Below, piece by piece: positions 45,765 to 55,897 of a DNA stretch of 64,000 bases. The DNA lies in assembly GCA_947646735.1 (NCBI GenBank), contig CANTFK010000085.1:1-64000 (forward strand), given 5' to 3'. Positions within the stretch are counted from its first letter, which is position 1. Each line of letters opens with the position of its first letter. A program made the position numbers and the translations under genes. The notes beneath the pieces were generated by a model. That model made no database searches, was not told the DNA's origin, and was given only the letters and a program-made list of their open reading frames with translations. Source of the stretch: Peronospora farinosa (lineage: Eukaryota; Oomycota; Peronosporomycetes; Peronosporales; Peronosporaceae).

Positions 45765-46202
45765 AGGAGCAAGGTTCTCAACAATTTGACCTGTTGAGAG
45801 AACAACTCACTTGTGGTTCGGTCGTTAGTACGACTGCACAAGAACTCAGCGTGACAGACAGTCACGCTGTGGAGCAATCTGCCTCCGGCTGTGCACAAGC
45901 ACAGGCAGCGCCGAAGGTCCACCACTCGAATAAGTCGAGTGGACCAGGACATGAATGCTCGCCTAAAGGGCAGCATTCACCGAAGAGTAAGCCGGTTGCC
46001 TAGAAGCGGCAACACGGTAGTCCTAGATCAACTGGAGAGTTGATCGTAGAGGATCTCGCTGTGGTTGCGCCACCACAGCTAGAGAAAGTCGATGGAACAA
46101 GTTCCATCGAGCCTGCGGGAATAAGTCCCCAGGAAATAATCACTGAGGGAATAAGTCCCCCAGTGTGCTGAGGGAATAAGTGCCCAGGAAGTAACCGAGA
46201 CG

Positions 46203-47950
46203 TTGATCGTCTTGGTTAATGACGAATCAAGCGTAGGCGCTTATACGCTTGATCTGATCGCGCCTCCGAAGATAACTTCGGAGATAACTCAGTTGCCTAC
46301 GCTAGAACCTAAAAGGTTCTTGCGTGATCTGCGTAGTAGCAAAGTCAAGCAGATCTGTGTGCTCGTCGCAGAGGACGAGTACATGACTGACATTCGGTCA
46401 GCAACAGTTTTTGCTGAGAACGAACGGTTTCTCAGCAGCTCATCAATGGACGAAAGTGTCCTTGATGAGAAGACTCGGATTGAACGATATACATCGCAAT
46501 CCTGGGAGTTATTGAAGTCAAATCCTTTGTACAAGGATTTGGTCGAATTGAAGGATGTGTTCTCTGAATCCGTAGCGTGCGAGTTGCCTAAGGATAAAGG
46601 TAATCGACACGAGATCGACCGTGTTCCTGGCACAAAATATTGTGTCATGAAGCAGTGGCCACTGCCTCGGGAACAGGTCGAGGCGATCGACAAGTTCTTT
46701 ACCGATCGCCTAGCAGCGGGCCATGTGAGGGAGTCAACTTCACCTCACAGCTCTCCGACCTTCTGTGTGCGCAAGGCCACAGGAGGGTGGCGGATAGTAC
46801 ACGTGTTCAACAAGTTAAACGCTGCAACGATACCGGCGCAAACGCCAATACCGAGAAAGGACGTAATCATAGATGGTATGTCTAAGAGTACCATCTTTTC
46901 GTCCATGGATCTGATGGATGGTTTCTATCAGATCCTAATGCGTGAACGGGACATCCCGTACACAGCAGTGAGCACTCCCAGTGGTATGCTCGGGGAATGG
47001 TTGGTGATGCCGCAAGGGATTAGTAATGCACCAGCTATATTCAATAGATGTGTTTCACATCTATTGCGACCGGTGCGCGAACTCGCACCGAGTTACTTCG
47101 ATGATGTGTTCGTCCATAGTCGAGCTATGGACGGGAAAACAGACATGGAATTCCATAGACTCTACGTCCGTAAGGTTCTTACACTTATGAGCGAGCATAA
47201 GTTGTACGCCGGCCTCATGAAGTGTATATTTGCAGCTAGCGAAATACCACTTCTTGGGTGCATCGTCGGAAAGAACGGCGTACGCCCTGATCCAGAGAAG
47301 ATAAAGGCGATCACCGACTGGCCAGTGTGCCAGTCGATGTCAAGGGACTAAGGAATTTCCTTGGGCTAGCGTCGTACTTGAACGAATACTTGCGCAATTA
47401 CGCCGAAATGATAGTAGATCTTTCTTGTTTAGTCAAACAAAATGTAGAGTGGAACTGGAACGCTGATTGTCAGCGTTCCTTTGAACGTATCAAGCAAAGC
47501 TTGATGCAATCGCCAGTATTGGCGATTGCCGATCAAGACAGACCATTTCATGTGGTCTGTGACGCCAGTGATTTTGCAATCGGCTGTGAACTAATGCAAT
47601 ATTATACAGACGGCGCAGAGCGTGTCGTCTGTTATCAATCGCGTCAGCTGCAACCGGCCGAGCGCAATTACCCGGTGCATGACAAGGAACTCCTTGCCAT
47701 GAAGCATGCATTGGATAAGTTTCGCGTCTATCTCTTAGGAGATGGACCGTTCATTGTATATACAGACCATGCGTCACTACGCACGGCTGTAAATAGTCCA
47801 CACCTCTCGCAACGAATGGCGAGATGGTTGTCGTTCTTCGCGGAGTACAACTTCTCCGTGGAGTATAAACCGGGACGACTTAACGTCGTCGCCGATGCTC
47901 TTTCACGTCGGCCTGACCTAGAGACGACTATGCAATCCAAAGTGATGTAA
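46203..47950 (+). pseudogene. T4 pol: reverse transcriptase and RNase H, one frameshift
   Basis: Frame 46203-47351 carries the reverse transcriptase with PIPRKDV, SSMDLMDGFYQ and the catalytic FDD in SYFDDVFVHS. Two extra bases near 47330 (CCAGTGTGCCAG against CCAGTGCCAG in the fragment at 1735) shift the frame. 47327-47950 then gives the connection domain and RNase H (VVCDASDFAIG, PVHDKELLAMKHAL, YTDHASLRTA) and the YKPGRLNVVADALSRRPD link. It then stops at 47950 before integrase. No protease precedes it. Confidence 0.85.
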
Positions 47951-47982
47951 ACACCACTGTCGCCACGCTGAGTACCAGCGTC

Positions 47983-49005
47983 TTGTCGTCGAGCTTACTC
48001 GACGACATTAGAAGGGCATGCGCACAAGATAATGATCTTGTACGCCTGATGGAGTATCTCAAGGACCCATCCACGCAAGCTAAGAAGCGCTTGCCTGCCA
48101 TGTATCGATCTTCTCTCGATCAATACACCCAGCGGAACGGCTTACTGTACTACACAGCCGTCAACAACGACACGCCTCGTGTCGTTGTACCGCCACAACA
48201 TGATCTCAGGTTACGGATCATGTCTGAATGTCACGATGCACCAATAAGTGGGCATCGCGGCCGTGAGAAGACTTACCTCACGGTCAGTCGCGACTTTTAC
48301 TGGCCACGCCAGTATAAGTTTGTGCACCAGTACGTGCGTGCTTGCGAGCTGTGTCAACGAGTGAAGCCTAGTCCTTCACTCCGTGCACCATTGCAGCCTC
48401 TACCTGTTCCGGCAGAGTGCTGGGAGTCCGTATCAATGGACTTCGTCTTTGGGTTTCCCAAAGACGCTCAAGGGAATAATGGTATTCTCGTGTTTGTAGA
48501 CAGGTTCAGCAAGATGGTACATCTTGTTGCTGTACCTGAGTCGATCACAGCAGAGGGCTGTGCTCGAGTGTTTATCGATACAATCTTTCGATTGCACGGT
48601 TTACCCCGTGAACTTGTGTCCGGTAGGGACCCTCGGTTCACGGCTGAGTTTTGGCGTTCCGTGTTCCAAACACTTGGAACACGGCTCACAATGTCTACTT
48701 CTGACCATCCAGAAACTGATGGTCAGACTGAACGCGCCAATCGCGTCCTCGAAGAGATTCTTCGAGGGTACGTCCACTCGTTTACGAGTTGGAGTGAGTT
48801 CTTGTCGATGGTCGAATTCGCCATCAACAACTCCGTGCATGCGTCTACGACGCATAAACCGTTCTACGTGAATGGCATTCGCCATCCACGTATCCCCACC
48901 TTAGTAGAGGGTGACTCTAATTTAAGGGGGGGGGGACTCGCTCGATCGAGAACCAATCTGGCTCTTGTTCATCACGCGACGACGTTATGGTCGACGCGAA
49001 AGTAA
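47983..49005 (+). CDS. T4 integrase core
   Basis: A 340-residue frame covering the zinc-binding region (HDAPISGHRGREKT, CELCQRV) and the catalytic core. The acidic residues appear in SMDFVFGFPKD, SGRDPRFTAEFW and HPETDGQTERANR, so the DDE set looks complete. FAINNSVHAS closes the core. The frame is lost after a run of G at about 48928-48936, and pol resumes at 49156. The enzyme inserts the cDNA copy; whether it is made from this copy is doubtful. Confidence 0.82.
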   Translation: MSSSLLDDIRRACAQDNDLVRLMEYLKDPSTQAKKRLPAMYRSSLDQYTQRNGLLYYTAVNNDTPRVVVPPQHDLRLRIMSECHDAPISGHRGREKTYLTVSRDFYWPRQYKFVHQYVRACELCQRVKPSPSLRAPLQPLPVPAECWESVSMDFVFGFPKDAQGNNGILVFVDRFSKMVHLVAVPESITAEGCARVFIDTIFRLHGLPRELVSGRDPRFTAEFWRSVFQTLGTRLTMSTSDHPETDGQTERANRVLEEILRGYVHSFTSWSEFLSMVEFAINNSVHASTTHKPFYVNGIRHPRIPTLVEGDSNLRGGGLARSRTNLALVHHATTLWSTRK

Positions 49006-49155
49006 CCGAAGTCGTACCATTCGACTTCGGTGAAGAGGAGAAAGTAAGAGCGATGATGCTCTTACTGATAACGATGCTGAAGAATCAGCATCGTTCGAGG
49101 TATCACAAGTGAGAACAGTAATGTTCTCGCTGAATTAGTAACCGATATCTCTGCA

Positions 49156-50328
49156 GTGCATTCACAATGCACTGCAGCCAAAAGCAACGAGTCAGCTGAG
49201 GATTTCCTGCTGACTCGTGAAGCGGTAGTCCGTTTCGTGCAAGAATCCATCGCAGAAGCGGTGGATAAGCAAAAGCGAAACGCAGACAATAATGGAAGGG
49301 CAAATGCTCAAACATTTATTGAAGATGATTTAGTTTTACAGTTAACAGTAAACCTATCTAAACATGTAGTGACTAACGTGGGCAGCAATAAATTGTTGAC
49401 CAAGTACATCGGCCCGTTTCGTGTATTGCGCCGCCTAGGTAACACATACACGATCGAGTTTCCAAGCAGGATGCGTACGCATCCTACGTTTTACGTGGGA
49501 CGTCTTCGTCCGTACGTTCAGTACGCGGCTTCTTCGAACGACGAAGATAGCCCTTACTCTCAAGAATCCACTTCAGATTCTTGTTGTCACGAACCAGATT
49601 CGATACCTGGTCGTGTAGAGATGAGATCGTCCCATGATATCGGACGATCTCCTGACGAGCTGTCGCCAGCTCGTTACTTAGAGAATGAAGCCGCCGTTCA
49701 TTCTCCAATAGTGAGACAGCATTGTTTGCTCGAGACTTCTCATGGTCAAACCCAAGCTGTCGCACAATGTTCTCTAAGCGGCGACGCTTATTCCGTTCGT
49801 GATCAACATCACAACGGAGCTCACGTTTTACACGGGCAAACCCGTCTAACTCAGCAGCCAAGTCCGATGAAAGAATCGGACAGGGTTTTCCCTCCACCAC
49901 CGCATCCGCTGGTGGACTCCCATGGTGGGAAGCGCTTCCTCGTGGAACGCTTACTAAAGCACCGCGAGGTGAAGGGACGTCGGACGAGTTATCTCGTCCG
50001 GTGGCGTGGCTATCCGCCTTCGGCGGATAGCTGGGAACCTCGGGCCCAACTGATGGCCGACGTTCCCGGCCTTGTCGAACAGTACGACAAGGGACATCCG
50101 ATGGTGAAGGACCATCGGAAAACGAGCGCCCAGCGCGCTCGTAAAGGGGATTGCAAAGTAGCAATCCCTTCACGCATCTCAGAAGAGATACGAGCTCTCC
50201 ACCAGGGCTCAGTAAGGAGGTACGCCTCCTTAGGCACTCTTGACGAGGTGCTCAGGCACCCCGGGCATGGGTCGCCCCAAAAGAGGCATAACAGGCCTGC
50301 CTCTCTAGATAACCGGTGCAAACGATAG
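49156..50328 (+). CDS. T4 integrase C-terminus and chromodomain
   Basis: This 390-residue frame includes a GPFRVLRRLGNTY / HPTFYVGRLRPY integrase tail, a long serine/histidine-rich linker and a chromodomain. The chromodomain reads FLVERLLKHREVKGRR then YLVRWRGYPPSADSWEP. The whole of 49484-50173 is also open on the opposite strand as part of the antisense ORF. The region is packed with short perfect hairpins. Confidence 0.75.
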   Translation: MHSQCTAAKSNESAEDFLLTREAVVRFVQESIAEAVDKQKRNADNNGRANAQTFIEDDLVLQLTVNLSKHVVTNVGSNKLLTKYIGPFRVLRRLGNTYTIEFPSRMRTHPTFYVGRLRPYVQYAASSNDEDSPYSQESTSDSCCHEPDSIPGRVEMRSSHDIGRSPDELSPARYLENEAAVHSPIVRQHCLLETSHGQTQAVAQCSLSGDAYSVRDQHHNGAHVLHGQTRLTQQPSPMKESDRVFPPPPHPLVDSHGGKRFLVERLLKHREVKGRRTSYLVRWRGYPPSADSWEPRAQLMADVPGLVEQYDKGHPMVKDHRKTSAQRARKGDCKVAIPSRISEEIRALHQGSVRRYASLGTLDEVLRHPGHGSPQKRHNRPASLDNRCKR

Positions 50329-51204
50329 CATGCACCAGACGTACTTCGTTTCTCAAACTTATTGCGGCTAGCATAAAGTTTTTGAAACCAAGCCTCTTTC
50401 CCAACGTTTCATACGTTGGTGATAAACGCGTTCCAAGATTGGAGGAACGCGTCAGCCTCACGCTTCTTGTGTGAGCCATACCATCGATGTTCAAGAAACA
50501 AATCGATGTAATAGTCGTTCTCAATGCGAAAGTTCTTCGCACTGGCGTCAAGGCCATGAAGCTTTGACGCATCAAACAACGTTATGGGGAACCGTTCGTT
50601 GGTCTTTCCAAACCAACGATCAAGCAGATGCTTAGGTAGCATCCATGGCTTGCGATCAGGAGCAAGACGCAATACGTTGCGGTCTAAAGCCTCCTGCGTG
50701 GTGTCAACAGAAGTACCGACACCACGAGCATTAGTGTCAACAGAAGTACCGACACTACGAGCATTGATGTCAGTAAAAGCACTGACATCACCCTTACGAT
50801 CCCCACCCGAGTCACTATCCTTCGACTCGTTTGGCGAGTCGCCTGATTCATCAGACGACCCGAACATTTCACGGTACATTGATTCACTCAATGTACCACG
50901 ACCCCCTCTTCGTAACATTAGACGACGAGGTATCACCCCGGGGAGAGCCCGGGAGTGAAACAGGTGACTTTGAGTCGGATGCGTCATCCGACTCACCAGA
51001 GTAGTCAACGACTATCTCTGGGTCAACATCTTCACGTGGCGAAGCGCTATGTGAATTTGCAACAGGCGTTGCAGGCTGATGTTGACTTCCAGCAGACACA
51101 TTAGTGTCTGCTCGCTGAGGCTGTGAAGCCTCAGTAGCGGCTGCACACAGGCGTGCATCCGAGCTCTTAGCTGCCTTAGCAGCGACGCGCATTGACTTAG
51201 TCAT
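49484..51204 (-). pseudogene. T4 antisense ORF (aORF) in three frames
   Basis: Starting from the ATG at 51204, 97 bases inside the 3' LTR, the minus strand is open as 51204-50884 (basic/alanine start, then DVDPEIVVDYSGES), 51008-50409 and 50173-49484. The middle part has MFGSSDESGDSPNES, a 12-residue repeat and a tryptophan-rich helical domain with RWYGSHKKREAD. The last part has a basic linker and a strong coiled coil near its C-terminus (ENERRLHSLSNELATARQEI). The acidic DVDPEIVVDY resembles DEDPSLIVDY in the T2 counterpart. Frames break at about 50990 and 50400. The last 845 bases overlap pol. Confidence 0.6.
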
Positions 51205-51289
51205 AGCGAGAAAATGTTGGAATAAAAGAAAATCTAACAAGTTCTCCTTTCCCATAGTCACTAAAGAGTCACTAATGTGACTATTAGTT

Positions 51290-51301
51290 GGGGGGGGGTG
51301 A
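51290..51301 (+). promoter_or_regulatory. T4 polypurine tract
   Basis: TTGGGGGGGGG directly precedes the 3' LTR. Confidence 0.7.
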
Positions 51302-51760
51302 TATAACGGGGTGAGCCCGTTACATAATATTGACACTTATATGAAGCGTCAATAAAAAAATATTATAATAACTAACAATATTTTGACAATATTATCTTTT
51401 CTTATAATATTGTCCCTAGATCTCCTTGAAGTTTGAGGTGCCCTCTCATTGGTTGATATGGGCCATTATATCAACCAACGCGCTGACCAATGACCGATGG
51501 ACGCGCGCAATGAGTGGAGGGCAAGTTTTTAACATACATAGTTGTAGTTTAATATAGTTAACATAGGTTATAACAGATTAGTTTTATTAGATAGTTAACT
51601 ATATTAAATACAGTTTTCTTTTCACTCTCAACTAAGCGTTTGTTTAGTTGATAAGCTTCCTCTGCTCACGTGTACGTGAGGTTCTGAGGCACCTGTTTCA
51701 CTGTAATCAGTGAAAGTAGACTATACTGTAATCAGTATAGTCGGAGGGTGCCCCATTACA
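51302..51760 (+). repeat. T4 3' LTR
   Basis: Same length as the 5' LTR. Its first bases read TATAAC instead of TGTAAC, and a few other differences occur (for example AAGCGTCAA for AAGTGTCAA). It is followed by the target duplication ACCTG. Confidence 0.9.
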
Positions 51761-51890
51761 ACCTGTAAACCCATCATTTTGCGTTAGATAATTACATTGA
51801 CTTAGGGTAAAGATGGATACGAAGGTCAATATGTACTCGCCGTTCCGTAATTTTTTTATTAAAACACACGTCGTTCCAACGGTACGAAGT

Positions 51891-52461
51891 TGTAACGGGC
51901 CCAACGTTACACGGACCCGTTAAGTATGGGATACTTAACGGGCAGGTCTAAAAAGGTACGTAAGTACTTAAGACCTGTCGCTCGGGTGAGACACACCATG
52001 TGTCACACCCTTGCGTATGTGACATACACTAGGTGTATTCACATTGATGGGGATGACGTCAGTCAGTTACTTCATTGAGCGAGCTTAAATATATTTAAGC
52101 TCGCACGTTTATATGCGCATCTATAGAGATGGCACCCATCATTACATCTTAACCAATCAGTAGTTAGATTTATATTTAGTTAAAATCTATTAAATATAAA
52201 TCAGTCTTGAATTTGCCAAATCAAAAGCACCGCGCACGAGAAGCTGTAAAAGCTTCTGCGTGACGTCGTTGACTTGTTGTTTGGAAGTTCGTTGCACTCT
52301 CGCTCAAGCGAGAGGCAACTGGTGGTACGACTGTCTAAGCAGTCGACCAACCTCCCAACCACTCTCGCACGCGAAGGTAAGACGGACTAACCGCTTCCTC
52401 GCTTGTGCATAAGGTGTGTGCTAGTAAGTACGAGGCAACTTCGTAGAAGTGCCCGTCTACA
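51891..52461 (+). repeat. Solo T2 LTR with target duplications
   Basis: A 571-bp LTR from TGTAACGGGC to GCCCGTCTACA, diverged from those at 8878 and 16424, flanked by GAAGT at 51886-51890 and 52462-52466. No internal sequence remains. Confidence 0.92.
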
Positions 52462-52466
52462 GAAGT

Positions 52467-53225
52467 AGTATATATAGGCATCTTAAACGCAGCAATTTGC
52501 TAGGGTGTTCACCCGTCGTTCCGACGGAAATTGCGCATGATACATATGCTGATAGTATACAGAGGCATCTTTAGAAAATGCAACGCTTCGCTTGAATTTT
52601 TGCCCGCCCTTTCGACGGTTGGCGCGCGCGGACCGATCATACAAATTTAATTACTTAGAAAAGGACCGAATGTTGGTGTGTCAAACAGCTTTTTGATGCT
52701 TCTTTTTTTAGCCAAAGTGCAGCTTTTTGATGCTTCTTTTTTTAGCCAAAGTGCAGCTTGTTGATGCTGCCCGTCGTTCCATCGGATAGTTGCGCTAATT
52801 TTTAGCTGATAGTATATTGGCCCATCATTTACCTTAAAATATCTTATAAATTAAGAAGTACGAAAGCCAATGTGTAGGAAGGTCAATGTGTACCTGTCCT
52901 TCCGCGGTCATTGTGTATTCGTCGTTCCGTCGGGCACATAGTAAGTGAAGTCTGCTTTTTGTTATTTGTCCCCGTCTTATATTTAGAATATCCCGTTGAC
53001 ACTGAAACTAATCAATATTTCTGATACAATACATATGGGTCACTTTGCTATTCCAACTCAATTTAGTTCAACCTGATAATATCGCTTGTTTTTGACCTTT
53101 TTTCATTTTTAGTGTATTAATAAAGCAGAAAGAATATACATCTATAACGAATCAAATGCATGTGTTTTGTAGCGGGCTAATAGTTAAACCGTTCGTAATG
53201 TATTAAATACTTAAGGATCAGGTCT
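52467..53225. other. Non-coding stretch with tandem and dispersed short repeats
   Basis: No gene is seen. A 34-bp unit is repeated twice and a bit at 52686-52769. Variants of CGTCGTTCCGnCGG recur near 52517, 52770 and 52918, and GAAGGTCAATnTGTAC recurs near 51819 and 52880, pointing to an old dispersed repeat that predates the T2 and T4 insertions. Confidence 0.55.
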
Positions 53226-53794
53226 TGTAACGGGCTAAAAGCTACACGGTTGGTCAAGTATATGATACTTAACGAGGAGGTCTAAAAGGGTACGTGGTAC
53301 CTTAAACCTGCCACTTGGGTAAGGCACATTAATGCGGCTCACCCTCGCGAATGTGATATCCATGGATGGATTCAGGTTTAACGGGGATGACGCCAGTTGG
53401 GAATGGGCGTCATGGCGACGCTTCAGACAGACTTCATTAGCGAGCTTAAATATATTATAAGCTCGCACGTAAGGATACGTTACTAAAGAGACGCGTATCC
53501 GATCTTTACATTCATCCAATCAGTAGTTAGATTTATATTTTGTTAATTTTCCATTAAATATATGTCAGTCTTGAATTTACTACATCACACTCACCGCGCG
53601 CGGGAAGTCTGGAAACAGCTTCCGTGACTAGGAAGGTGCTTGATTAAAGTTCGTTGCGCGAATCGCTATTAAGCGTCCGACCAGCACCATCACCACCGCA
53701 CGCGGAGGTAAGACGGTCTTACCGCTTCCTCGCGATGCTTGAAGGTGTGCCCGCGCAGTACGTGGCAGATTTTTATACGAAGCGCCCGCCTACA
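53226..53794 (+). repeat. T2 5' LTR of a second copy
   Basis: A 569-bp LTR from TGTAACGGGC to CCGCCTACA, followed after two bases by a mutated primer site TGATAGCACTAGTAGTCC (53797-53814). Confidence 0.85.
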
Positions 53795-53854
53795 CTTGAT
53801 AGCACTAGTAGTCCTTCCCACGACCCGTCTCTCTGAGCTTGCTTGTGGATACGG

Positions 53855-54667
53855 ATGTCCCTTAACGTGGATTGGGGTGATTTTCCTCACCACTCCCAAC
53901 ATCATAGGGAGTTGGCAGGGCATATGGCGCAGGGACTTGGTGAACAAGCCCTGGTCAACCTCCTGCATTGTCCTCCTGAGCAACATGTTGCTCAGTTGGA
54001 GCAATTTGAGGCGTTTGTGCTCGGACAGCGTAGAAACGCGTCCGAGGCAAATAGTCAAGCCACGACTGGGTCCATCACTAAGACTCAGGATGAGCTTAGG
54101 CTTGAGCAGGCACGTAATGAGGCGCTCAACAGAACTGTTGAGACGCTCTCTGCCCGGCCTACTCAACCGAGGCCCATTCGGATGGACCCTCCGAAGTTCG
54201 ATGGAATTAGCCCTCACACGATTTTCCACTGGCTATTAGCAGTTGAGCAATGTGGTGTGGCGCAGCTCATCGAAGACGATACCAGAATGGTGTCGTATGC
54301 CATGTCCAACTTGCGTGGCAAAGCGTCAGAGTGGGCATACTCTGTGCTTATGGCAAACGTTGATGCGTTTCCATCATGGACGATCTTTAAAATAAAGATT
54401 CGCGCCATGTACCAGCTGCCTAACAACAAGGTGCTGCTTATGGCGAGCTTCTTTGGAGCACGACAGGCGAAACGCTCTCTGCAAGAATTTGTGCAGGAGA
54501 TGCGTTCTCTGTCGGCGTCCATTAATGGAGAATCGATACCGGAACGTATCAAGGTGACCACGTTCATGAACGGACTACGGCACGGCCAATCGCGTCAGGC
54601 CCTTTTTAGAAAGGTTCCAAAGACGATGGAGGAGGCAATTGAAATTGCAATGGTTGTAGAGCAATAA
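53855..54667 (+). CDS. T2 gag, uninterrupted capsid part
   Basis: A 270-residue frame from the ATG at 53855 (MSLNVDWGDF). It holds the N-terminal helix region, the KFDGISPHTIFHWLLAVE stretch that is frameshifted in the T2 copy at 16025, and the capsid core with KASEWAYS and RSLQEFVQEMRSL. It ends at a stop after VVEQ. The nucleocapsid part continues in the next frame (54676-54861) with knuckle CYKCFKRSHMMARC and a basic tail; about 40 residues between the two are missing compared with 15590-15465. Protease begins near 54907 and is cut by the T1 LTR at 54937. Confidence 0.8.
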   Translation: MSLNVDWGDFPHHSQHHRELAGHMAQGLGEQALVNLLHCPPEQHVAQLEQFEAFVLGQRRNASEANSQATTGSITKTQDELRLEQARNEALNRTVETLSARPTQPRPIRMDPPKFDGISPHTIFHWLLAVEQCGVAQLIEDDTRMVSYAMSNLRGKASEWAYSVLMANVDAFPSWTIFKIKIRAMYQLPNNKVLLMASFFGARQAKRSLQEFVQEMRSLSASINGESIPERIKVTTFMNGLRHGQSRQALFRKVPKTMEEAIEIAMVVEQ

Positions 54668-54675
54668 ATGCAGAC

Positions 54676-54936
54676 GTGGTTTGCTATAAGTGCTTCAAGC
54701 GCAGCCATATGATGGCTCGCTGCTATGCCAAAGTAGCTGCTGGTGCTAAAACAGCCAGAAAGAAGGCTCTTTACCCGAAGGAAGGTGCAAAAAAATGGCT
54801 TGCACGACGCACGGGTTCAGCACCTGCCCAAGAATGGTCAGGAAATGTGGGAGCGCAGTAGGGGCGGGATGCCCTACTGTCGCGGACTCGGAAGCTACCC
54901 CTATGTTCAGAGTAATCGAACAAATGCGTAGCATCG
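54676..54936 (+). pseudogene. T2 nucleocapsid knuckle and protease start
   Basis: 54676-54861 encodes a CCHC zinc knuckle followed by lysine/arginine-rich residues, ending in GNVGAQ as in the complete T2 element. From about 54904 the next frame gives VIEQMRSIVL, the first residues of pol, where the T1 insertion interrupts it. Confidence 0.7.
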
Positions 54937-55897
54937 TGTTGAAGTGCCAAGTATATCAGAGCTTAAAGGAAATAGGAACAGAGAGCAAGAGAGTTTCTGT
55001 TCACTCCCCCGAGGGAGTGACCACGACACGGCCTCGCAGATATAAAACCTCACACTAGGCTCCAGCCTTATTAAGAATATAAGGACCCAGACGTGCAGAG
55101 CCAGCAGAGGCCCTAGGGCCCAAGGTAAAAGGTACAGAGTACAGGGCCCAGGGTAAAGGGTACAGGGTACAGAGCCCAGGGTACCAGGGCCCAGATGCAG
55201 AGGATGCAGAAACGGTATACAGGTTACAGAAATTAAAGGTACTAAGGAGCCAGTTCTTCCTCCAAGAGTCGACACGAGGCACTATCCAGAGCGAAGGGTT
55301 AAGGTTAGGCAAGAAAAGCATACAGAGAATAAGATAAATAAACACACTCGAATTTGCATTACACGTGGCAGCTTTATGCGCCCCTTCTAAGCTTCTCCGT
55401 CGCTTCACCTCTTCCGGGCGAGATACCTTTTGGCCCCCCAACGTCAGCAGGTGTTAGACGGCTCAAGCTACGCAAGTTGAACGTCAAGATAGTTGGCCTG
55501 AGGTGTCAAGTAAGTGTCAAAACACCCAACACCCGCTACAGGAAGCGGTTTCCCTACGGGGAAGAACACAAAGGGGTCCAAGGACCAAGAACAGTCAGCC
55601 ACCAAAGGGGTACGCAGTACCAGGTGCATCGCTCTCGACTCAGTCGATTGAGTCCAAGAAACCCCGGGCCCGAGTGAAGCATATCCACTCGTGGCCCCCA
55701 AGTCCCTCCATACAAGGACCAAGTCTATAAGTCTTCTGCGTCAACCGAGGAGCAAGACCAGCCAAGCCGACGGGTACACAAGGTGAGACCCAAGGTTAAC
55801 ACGACACGGTATCGGGGTACCCCCTCCGTAAGTCGGCAGTCCGGCGCTGTGTGTGTTTGTGGTTCTCTCACGTTGTTTGAGAATCCACTCCACTACA
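54937..55897 (+). repeat. T1 5' LTR
   Basis: 961 bp, TGTTGAAGTG ... CACTCCACTACA, the inverse of 59667-60648. Two bases of the usual TGTGGTGAAGTG start are missing. The likely start of the target duplication is CATCG (54932-54936); its partner is not in the window. Confidence 0.88.

Larger units (their letters stand above)
45040..51760 (+). mobile_element. T4 Ty3-type LTR retrotransposon, full length, recently inserted
   Basis: Two 459-bp LTRs (45040-45498 and 51302-51760) differ at only a handful of positions, and ACCTG is duplicated at 45035-45039 and 51761-51765. The internal region has a primer binding site, a short gag-like start, reverse transcriptase, RNase H, integrase, chromodomain, an antisense ORF and a polypurine tract. 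The rest of gag, the zinc knuckle and the protease are missing, and pol has two or three breaks. It needed proteins from other copies to move. Confidence 0.92.
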
